Of a stretch of DNA of 64,000 nt, positions 56,504 to 64,000 are shown in pieces. The stretch lies in assembly GCA_015501055.1 (NCBI GenBank), contig JADNYV010000169.1, positions 1 to 64,000 on the forward strand, given 5' to 3'. The translations under genes and the position numbers were made by a program. Numbering within the stretch: the stretch's first letter is position 1; each line of letters begins with the position of its first letter. This DNA comes from Mucidula mucida (lineage: Eukaryota > Basidiomycota > Agaricomycetes > Agaricales > Physalacriaceae). The notes beneath the pieces were generated by a model that was not told the origin of the DNA, did no database searches, and saw only the letters and a program-made list of their open reading frames with translations.

Positions 56504-57531
56504 ACACATTTTTAGTCACTAATAATCATAGACTATGGAGATTAACTGCCCGCCAAAACGTGACGCGTACTGTACGTTGTCCATGCGCATAGGAGAGCGA
56601 AAATCAGAGGCAAGCGGCGGGAAAAAATAGGCGCGGCTTTGAAGTCTCTTTCTTTCAACGGAGTTGAGAGATGCTCAACGTGGGGATTGGAAGATGATAC
56701 ACTTCGGGGAAGAAAGAGCTTGACGGGGGATAGCGCGTGCTAGGCAAGGGTAGTAAAAACCGAATGGCGGACCGGCATGCCGCTGCTCTGACTGAAACGG
56801 TCATGCCTTGCCGGAAAATGGCGAAGAAATTTTAAGCAGGATCGAAACTTCGCTGCGATTACATGGACGCGTCGCGGAACTGTGTAACTGACTCTGCCAA
56901 GTGTCTGGTGGCGATGGCAGTGCAAGAGCTGGTAAGTATACCTCGCGTAGTTTAGTTATCGCCCTGCGTTCCTACCAGAACAGAGAACAAGTAAAGTCTC
57001 TCTATTTTCACCTGCACGAACACCCTATGAGTTCAACCGCTCCGATATAGCTCTGTCATACGGTCTCATGATACGATGCTACGCCTACTGGCACGCCACC
57101 TCGAAGTTGTCAACTCAGGAAGTTACGATCAACCGCCTACTATCATCATTACTACTACAGACTTAGAAGACCTGTTACTATGGCGGAAGCCGATAGAAGG
57201 TGGGCTTTTTCTTGCCTGACTTAAGTGGAACCTTTGGACGACGGACGAGGTCAAAGGGAGCGCATCCAGTCCAGCAGATACATATAAAACCGCCTGCCCT
57301 TTTCTCCCGCTAAAATCGCCCAGCATTGTCGCCACGTTCAGCCTAGCCAACTCGATATCAGCGCAAAGGTTTGTCCACGGATCGCATGTGGCCATCCGCC
57401 ATTGTTCGCCGCATTTGGTCGAGCACGTGTGGACGAAATGCTGTTACCAAATTTGGGTGTTCGAGACGACTCGATTGTTCTCACTGCTCCTTGTCTTTGT
57501 CCACCACAACCCGAGTCAATTTGGAACCAGC
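56504..57531. other. Intergenic / promoter of F-box gene
   Basis: About 1 kb between the SET gene and the F-box gene, both plus. A TATA-like TATAAAA lies at 57283-57289. No coding sequence supported. Confidence 0.45.
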
Positions 57532-59560
57532 ATGTCCTGGGGTCGATTGGTTAGTCACTACTGCACTATGTTTGCCTCATATTATTCATGACATCGTTCT
57601 GCAGATTGAACGCGACCCTCAAGCCAAGCGTCCTCGCGTTTGTGAGAGACTAGGCACTGAACTACTCCTCCAAGTCAATTCCGATATTCCCTATCGCGCG
57701 GTTACAAAGATTGAAAATTCGCTAAGGGACGAGCAACAGAGTCTTGTCCAGGTTCAAGGCAAAATAGCAGCAGCCGACCCCAAATCCGACGAGTTGCACG
57801 CGTTACAAATCGACGAAGTCACCATTGAGGATTCCATCAAGGTCCATAAACAGCTCCTTCGCCCTGGTGTCGTTCGGTCGCTCCCCGCGGAGGTGCTGAG
57901 TATGATATTCAGTTGGTACCTCCACCTCTGCCATCTCCAAGCCAAAGCCATTCTCGATGCCGTTTATCGTTCCGGCCGCGCCACTTCCAAAACCATGGAT
58001 GCATACGTTATTGCGCACAATACGGCGCCGCTCATTCCGATGTCCGTGTGTCAGCGCTGGCGCCAGACCGTCATGAATGATTCGTCTCTATGGACCATGG
58101 TCGCACTTTCTGGACGAGGAAGGCCTGCATGGCGGCCGGATCGTCTGCGCAAGAAATCCATGCTGTCAGTGACCTTTCCTCCACCTTCGGCTTATCAGAA
58201 GCAGCTTGGGATTCTCCAGCTGCAAATGGCAAGAGCCAACCTCCGCCCCCTTTCGATTACCCTCCATCTCTCGTCCAGTCATCTTATCCAACGTCATCTC
58301 ATCCCCATCTTGCTAAACACAGCACTCGACGCATTTTCTCGTGCCACTGAGTTCCATCTGGACTTCAACTACATAAACGCACCTTTACGAGATTATCTTC
58401 AGGGTGATAACCTCAAACACGCCGAGGGCCTACACACTCTTACCATCGTCTTTGCGACAGAGTTCGGCTGCAACAGAAGCGCCACTCTCGAGATGCAGAT
58501 TCCCAAGTTGACGCGTATTTTCCTCGCACATACACCCAACCTCCAGCGTCTCGTACTTGATATCCCCGCTGACGCAATCGAACGGAGCCTCCCGCGAGCG
58601 GCAGTAATCAGTGTCCTCGTAGAACTAGAGATCAGAAAGCCCATAGACCTCTACCTCTTCCTCATACTCATGGAGAAAGCACCTGCTTTAGAGGTCCTCA
58701 AAGTGTTTCGGGTACTGGCGTCCTCTCGCCGTGAGGACGAAGACGGCTACGGGATGCATTACTTCAATAGTCTTGAATCACTCCACGTCACCTGGGCTGA
58801 GTTACAGGAGAGTGATGGTATGTTCGACTGTATCACTCTCCCCGCCTTACGCCGTCTGGACATTTCAACGTATCCCACCGATTCGTGGCCGACTGAAAGC
58901 CATGTAGCTTTCTTCGAACGATCGGGGTGCAAGCTCCAGACGCTTACTGTGCGCGAAAGTCCTATCAATGAACGAGTCGCCGAGCTGCTCGTAGGTCAGC
59001 ACGACCTGCACGAACTGCATCTTGAGCACAATCCCGGTGACAATTGGATGCCGGGTTTCGAGTCCGATTTCGAAGGAATTCAAAGTGGCGTGACGATGAA
59101 AGCGCTACGTTTTCTCACGGAAACTCAAGAGTTAAAGGCGCTCCGTCATCTGACGATCTCTGTAGCACCGAAGCAGCTGATGAAAGTGAAGGAGCTGCTT
59201 ACAGCGCGCTTTGTGCGCGCAGAAGAATGCGGATTTGCGAAGCTAGAGAGTTGCCGTGTTTATTTTAATCGCGGAGGGGCAAGTTCGCGGAGTCGTAAAG
59301 CGGAGACTTCGTTCTACGACAATGGGAAGCCAGAGAAACCTAGTGACGATGCTAGTCATCACACCTCCAAGCACCAACTGTCTCGCAAGGCCACGATCCT
59401 CACGTCACCGAATGAAGTCAACTCATCCAGTAGCCGCCCCGAATCGAATGGCTATCAGCGATTACTGCAGCCATTCGTCGACCAAGGGCTGCGATTGATA
59501 GTAGAAGTACGAGATCGATATGACTATGAGCAGGAGTTCTCTATGCCAGATGATGAATGA
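57532..59560 (+). CDS. Large F-box protein with leucine-rich repeats
   Basis: Preferred model: exon 1 57532-57549 (MSWGRL), intron 57550-57604 (branch-like catgac), exon 2 57605-59560; 657 aa. The open frame extends upstream, so an unspliced start at the ATG at 57386 is an alternative. A coiled segment (TKIENSLRDEQQSLVQVQGKI) precedes a canonical mushroom F-box: RSLPAEVLSMIFSWYL ... MSVCQRWRQTVMNDSSLWTM. The long C-terminal part has leucine-rich strands (LKHAEGLHTLTIV, PALRRLDIS, KLQTLTV, ALRHLTISV). F-box proteins select substrates for SCF ubiquitin ligases. A Ser-rich hydrophilic stretch near the end (ASSRSRKAETSF...) is probably disordered. No frame breaks. Confidence 0.8.
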
Positions 59561-60007
59561 TATTCCTGATTATGTATATTTGATAGCTCGAAGCCATTCA
59601 TATAATTTTACCGTTTGTGGTTATTACCGTGTACATACATGAACATTCCTTGTATTTCGCAAATGAGACGCAGAGATGCATAAATGAACGCTACTTTAAT
59701 ACGGACAAATGTTTCTCGACCTCTCATATTATCGTGTGCTATTCAGAAACAGTGCGTGACGAAAGGTTCATGAAGGACTCCGTGTAGACACAGTGAGTAC
59801 GATAGTACACGCGAATAGACTACAGGTCCGTCAGTAAGATATAAGTAAGATATAAGAGAAAGAACGTACCCTCAGACGTCGTAACAAGCAAGACGGCTGA
59901 GGGGTTCGATCAACTAAAAGTGATATAAATACAGCCGGGCATTAGCCGGCGTACGCCACGACACTCATTCCTTAACACTCCGAGCTGTCTGAACTCTAAT
60001 CGCATGA
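59561..60007. other. Convergent intergenic region
   Basis: About 450 bp between two F-box genes' 3' ends. It contains a short tandem copy of TAAGATATAAG near 59834-59855 and nothing coding. Confidence 0.5.
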
Positions 60008-61985
60008 TCATTTCTTGGCAAGTGTCCTCTTCTTGTTACTAGCCGCTGCCTTCTGTATTTTACGCTTCTCCTTCTAGACCCTATTAATTACAAATATTCG
60101 AGTACTCACCTTCTGCGTCGCTGCCGGCACCTGAGAGATCCATTTCTCGAATTCAGCCTTGTAGCGATTACGTTCTGGGTCCAGATCAATCCAATGTTGA
60201 ATCATAACGTTTCTGTGCATCATAAGGACTCGTCAAGACAGACGCACACTCAACACACCGTATACTGAACGTCGAAGTTGGCTCAATGATCTCCTGCAAA
60301 CGCTGAATGGTTTCCTGGTTCTCCTCCTCCTCCTCCTCATCCTCGTCCGCTTCGGAGTCTGATAGATCTTCACGTTGCAAGAGTTTGTAGGGACGAGATA
60401 GACGTTCCTCTGGCGGAGGGCTTTGATCACCTGGAGGTACTTGTTAGCCGGCAAGTCGCAATGCATGCGCTACTTACCTATCACGGAAAGATTAAACGTG
60501 TAACGCCTAGCATCGATTAATGGCTGAAAGGCCTCGTGAAATTCTTGAAGACGCGGAGTAAGTAGGCCCGGGTGGAAACGGCTACCGGCAAGGTTAAAGT
60601 CAAGGAGAACCGTGATACTCTGTAGATCCTGGAGTTGTGGGCGCATCAAGGCCTCGCGGAGAGCGGTGAGGTCGTTCATGTTTGGACCGTTTACCCACAG
60701 CAAAGGGAGTGAAGGTGGTCCAAATCCCAATCCCAATCCAAGCGACCTTGGAGATTGAGACCTCCTGAAGATACTTCGCTTCGGGACGCGAGCACGGAAG
60801 TACAACACGATCGTGACGGTGAAGTGGCGCATGCAGTACGTCTCTGCTTGACTGAGTGACCGCAACCAGAACCTCCAGAAGGTGCTGTCCGTGCTGAAGG
60901 ACGGAAATTTTGTCGCGCATCACGGAATCCGATGGGACACAGTAATGAATCTTGATTCGAACATCCGTGAGATGCTGAAACGAAAGGAATTGTGAGCTGA
61001 GGGGAAATGATTGTAAAACACATTTCTTGAGCGAACGCCGACGCACTTTGAGCGTCGATCCAATAGAAGTTGAAGATGGCCGTTTTGAGGCTACGGCGTG
61101 TCATCTCAAGCGCTTGTTCAATGTTTTCAAAATACGAACGGTCATGGATAGTGCGGTCGCGGAACTCTAAAAGCTCGAGCTCCGACAGCGACAGAGGGTA
61201 TGGCTTTTGCAGCAGGCCACGGAGTTCAGTGTCACTCAATTCGGAGAGGCCAATGACAAGGTTCCGCAGCGGTATTGGCGTGTAAACACTATCGTCGGGC
61301 ACCAAGGGCAGTCCTGTCGGCGGGAGGCTAAACATCGTGTTCCTGTGGACAGCTGTAAAATCAAACGTGCGGATGTGCTGGAATCTCTTTAACAATTCTG
61401 TCAACAATCGTTTTTCACTGAAGCCGATGTCGTTGAGCACGAGAGTAGTGATAGGTTTATCACCGAAAAAATGCGACAACGACGTTAGGACCTGAGCAGC
61501 AGCAGCATCGCCGAACAATGGGTGATGAGGGATGTATCCCAGATCGAGATGATCGATTTTCAGAGTGCGAATGTTCTCAACCGGGAGAAGAGAGGTGCAA
61601 GGTGGGGATCGCTCAGGATCAGATGCTCTAGGTCCTCGCTTCTCCATTTCTCAGACGATCCATTGGGGTTCTCCGGATCGACTGGACGACTGGTAAGGGT
61701 CACCGAGCGAGCGAGAAGTGCAAGATTGGGGTTTGGGTCGAGTGCAGTGACGATTAAGCGTTCGGCATCGCTCTGTGGGCACGTCAAGGCGTCTGCCTCT
61801 GCTCCGTGATCGCTGAGCAGAAGCTTGACGTGAGCGAATATATGGTATTGAGAGCGTGGAATAAATGCTCGAGCCGCAAGTGAGCATGCTCTAACACTTG
61901 ATAGGTCCTCGGCGTCGATGTTTGCGACTGCATCGATAATCGTGTTAAGCGTTTCTTGGGAAAAGATCAGTGGGGCGAAAGACAT
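60008..61985 (-). CDS. F-box-type protein with basic tail, frame-disrupted
   Basis: Starts at the ATG at 61985 (MSFAPLIFSQETLNTIIDAV), a variant F-box-like opening; SVRACSLAARAFIPRSQYHIF follows. The long C-terminal part has leucine-rich strands (TTLVLNDIGF, PLRNLVIGLSEL, LSELELLEFRD, LTDVRIKIHY). The tail is acidic (DSEADEDEEEEEEN) and then strongly basic (KEKRKIQKAAASNKKRTLAKK), ending at the TGA at 60008. 3' introns in phase: 60433-60476 region and the one interrupting TFSIR/NVMIQHW. Two places do not close: near 61570-61590 (RTFAL to KIDHLDLG, one base) and near 60995-61050, where the exon carrying HLTDVRIKI lies in another frame. It is either a decaying gene or a gene with indel errors. 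Confidence 0.6.
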
Positions 61986-62966
61986 GGGCACTTTTTAATA
62001 AGTCTATAAGCGAGACCTGTCCGCGCACCTTGTGACAGTGCTTCCCGTGTTACCAATTCTTACAACAGCTATTATCGTTCAGTTCATTACAGTGATGTAC
62101 TAACGCTACTATATCAACGTACATTCGATATCATGGTTGTTTTCAACCCTCCTCCTTTCCTCCAGAGCCCGTCCTCTCCAAAAGAGGAACTAAAATACGT
62201 TGACATTAACGTCTACAAATGACTAGTACTTCCCTAACCCGGGCGTCCTGGAATAATTCGCTGATTGTCATCAGGTGCCGGATTCCTTGGCCATCTATCG
62301 ATATGTACTGAGAATACAGACATCAGATTCGAAAGGATGGCGAAAAGGAGAACGTGCGGAAGCGGCACGCTTCCAAGTAGCATCATGGCCGCCACCGCAT
62401 ATTTATGGGCGTACTGAGAGTTTCCATCGTTTATATTCACAATGGATTAAACGATTATTCACAGACGACCAGCAATGGAGGTCTCGGTAGAGTCCTCAAT
62501 TATCATACGTACCTTCCTCGAAGGTGATTGGATGGAAAGTGTATACAGGATAGATGCCTCGAGAGGAAAAGGGCTATGGAAGCGGATCGAAGGAGGTTAT
62601 TAGGTTCTGACCGAGTTAGAGATTACTACGTAGTGGTCACAGAACGCACTTGGTGGACAACAGGGCCTAGACAATAGAACGAAAGCATCCAGGAGATTCT
62701 GGCGGCATCACTCCACGTATTCTTGGCTCTTGGTTCGAGCTTCGGCGGCTGGTTCAAAGGCGAGCTCGAAAATACCAATCACCTCCAAACTGAGAGACTA
62801 CGACTTCTCATTGCGCGGAAAAGAACAAGGTTCCTGTCTTATCGCTGCCATATCGGGAACAAGCGAAGTCGAACTTGGCGTTGGAATGTGAACACACAAT
62901 CAGATCCGAGTACAACAAGGCGATGCTAGCGCAATGTTCCGGATCACGAGGGCGCCTCAATTCACC
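61986..62966. other. Divergent intergenic region
   Basis: About 1 kb between the F-box gene (minus) and the small ORF (plus). No gene supported; short frames only. Confidence 0.45.
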
Positions 62967-62974
62967 TATATAAG
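62967..62974 (+). promoter_or_regulatory. TATA box
   Basis: TATATAAG, about 60 bp upstream of the ATG at 63031, good spacing for a fungal core promoter. Confidence 0.5.
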
Positions 62975-63030
62975 GATGTCCCCACTGCTGTGAAAGGCTA
63001 TCTTTACACCTTCATCTTCTTCACAGCATC

Positions 63031-63385
63031 ATGCATCGCTCCCGCCGCAAAGCCCCTAAACCTGATCGGTGGTCGCCAGACGGCATAGAGTACACGCGGC
63101 TCAAGATCGTCACCTACCACGGTGCCAACGAGTACATATGTCGCCAAAGTCGTCAGTGTCTGTTCCGTTTTGGAGGCGGACTTGATACTGATCCTTGCTT
63201 CTCTGTAGACACGAGCGACGATGCGAAAGCAGTACGTCTATCATGTTGTGAGGGAAGGTGCTACTAAAGAAAGTTGTCAGCCACCACTCCCAGAGCATCA
63301 GCAGAATCAGTACTGGACGCTTCAGCCGGTGCATAAAGCTACAACTGACGCGTGCGTCTATCGTTCTCTTCTTTGCTCTACGTGA
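63031..63385 (+). CDS. Hypothetical small protein, 101 aa, in-frame stop
   Basis: Exon 1 63031-63231, intron 63232-63280 (gtacgt...tgtcag), exon 2 63281-63385. Starts MHRSRRKAPKPDRWSPDGIE; contains several Cys (YICRQSRQCLFRFGGG, DTDPCFSV, DACVYRSLLC) and ends at a TGA (63383). After that stop the same frame stays open to 63814, beginning QNVPGQCRRHDYAND and still containing Cys. The gene may be truncated by a nonsense mutation, or the downstream frame may be chance. It lacks a signal peptide. No family recognised; the TATA box and good splice sites are the main support. Confidence 0.45.
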
Positions 63386-63810
63386 CAGAATGTTCCTGGG
63401 CAGTGCCGCCGCCATGATTATGCGAATGACTTCGCCGCCCAAGTAACCTGTAATCATAAGGTAGTCAGAAATTGTACCACCACCTATCACTACCTTGCAT
63501 TCACCTTCTTCCCGTACTTGTTAACGAGTACAGCGATCATACGCGGTTACAACAACCGCTCTAAACCCACATGTAGCGATCAACTTTCGAATGCAAACCT
63601 CGTCTTTGATCGACTCCCGCATCACATCCATGAAATGAAGAAAGCAAAGTACACACCAAGTAGAGTCTTGCGGCTCTCATTTAGGGGGATGACGAGAAAG
63701 CTTTCGCAATATGTAATAGATTTGTTGAGCGGGGCGAGGAGTACAGGTATAGCATGCACACAAGCGAATATACAAGGGACTGGGAATACATGGCGACGCG
63801 GTGCGAACCT

Positions 63811-64000
63811 CTAGCATTTTGATCCACCGACCTCTAGTGCAGACTTCAACGAAATATTCGCAGCACGAATGAAAGACGACTCACGCTCAATCATGACATC
63901 GATAGTATCATTGTCCTCCATCTCCAACGACGAAGGTGTATCCTCTTCAGTTATCCGGTTACCGTCATAGAGAAATCTACGAGAACGGCAATGTTAACGC
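63811..64000 (-). CDS. SMT3: SUMO (ubiquitin-like modifier), 3' part
   Basis: Cut by the right window edge. Two exons visible, 63976-63885 and 63833-63811, with a 51-nt intron and the tail of another intron (acceptor tcgtag at 63977). Translation: FLYDGNRITEEDTPSSLEM, then EDNDTIDVMIE, then QVGG followed by SKC and a stop. This is the C-terminal half of the SUMO beta-grasp fold and the diglycine that SUMO proteases expose; the three residues after GG would be clipped off during maturation. SUMO is conjugated to lysines of nuclear proteins through E1 Aos1-Uba2 and E2 Ubc9. Its 3' end abuts the open frame from the plus-strand gene at 63031. Confidence 0.9.

Noticed and set aside
1..64000. CRISPR arrays, bacterial operons, rRNA genes
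   Set aside because: None seen. Gene structure is eukaryotic with spliceosomal introns throughout.

Overview
This window looks like nuclear DNA of a basidiomycete fungus, probably an Agaricomycete. Most genes are split by many short GT-AG introns of about 46-67 nt with branch points close to the acceptor, both strands are used densely, and the gene families are fungal: wax-synthase-like MBOAT, BCS1-type AAA ATPase, Vps1/Dnm1-type dynamin, AMSH-type deubiquitinase, three-repeat Myb, F-box proteins and glycine-rich membrane proteins. All gene models were spliced by eye from reading phase and splice signals. Where phase closed at every junction I give exon coordinates.

Layout. 1-8.7 kb: decayed F-box-family tail, wax-synthase-like gene (-), small basic protein with a duplicated exon (+), eight-exon orphan gene (-), F-box gene with two compensating frame breaks (+), and an F-box-type gene (-) homologous to the fragment at the left edge. 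9-17.6 kb: ER disulfide isomerase ending in KDEL (+), small secreted peptide (-), ten-exon FAD monooxygenase-like gene (-), Ran-binding-domain protein (-). 18.5-27.9 kb: Ty3-type integrase scrap, proline-rich orphan (+), AMSH-like JAMM deubiquitinase (+), three-repeat Myb factor (-). 27.9-38.8 kb: about 11 kb with no gene I can defend. 38.8-46.2 kb: single-pass membrane protein (-), a tandem pair with a six-cysteine cluster and an out-of-frame coiled-coil ORF (-), and a tandem pair of glycine-rich membrane proteins (+). 46.6-64 kb: dynamin-like gene with a weakened G4 motif (-), single-pass protein with a PPAY tail (+), BCS1-like ATPase (-), SET-domain protein (+), two F-box genes (+ and -), a TATA-driven small ORF (+), and the 3' end of SUMO (-) at the right edge.

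The genes are mostly housekeeping (proteolysis and ubiquitin/SUMO, membrane remodelling, ER folding, transport through the pore) with accessory or lineage-specific genes between them; I see no metabolic cluster. The strongest novelty candidate is the tandem pair at 40.3-42.5 kb: each copy has an unrecognised 5' domain, one exon carrying C-x2-C-x6-C-x12-C-x2-C-x6-C, and a conserved coiled-coil ORF displaced by +1 in both copies. Several otherwise good genes carry single-base frame breaks, so either recent decay or uncorrected indels in the assembly must be considered.
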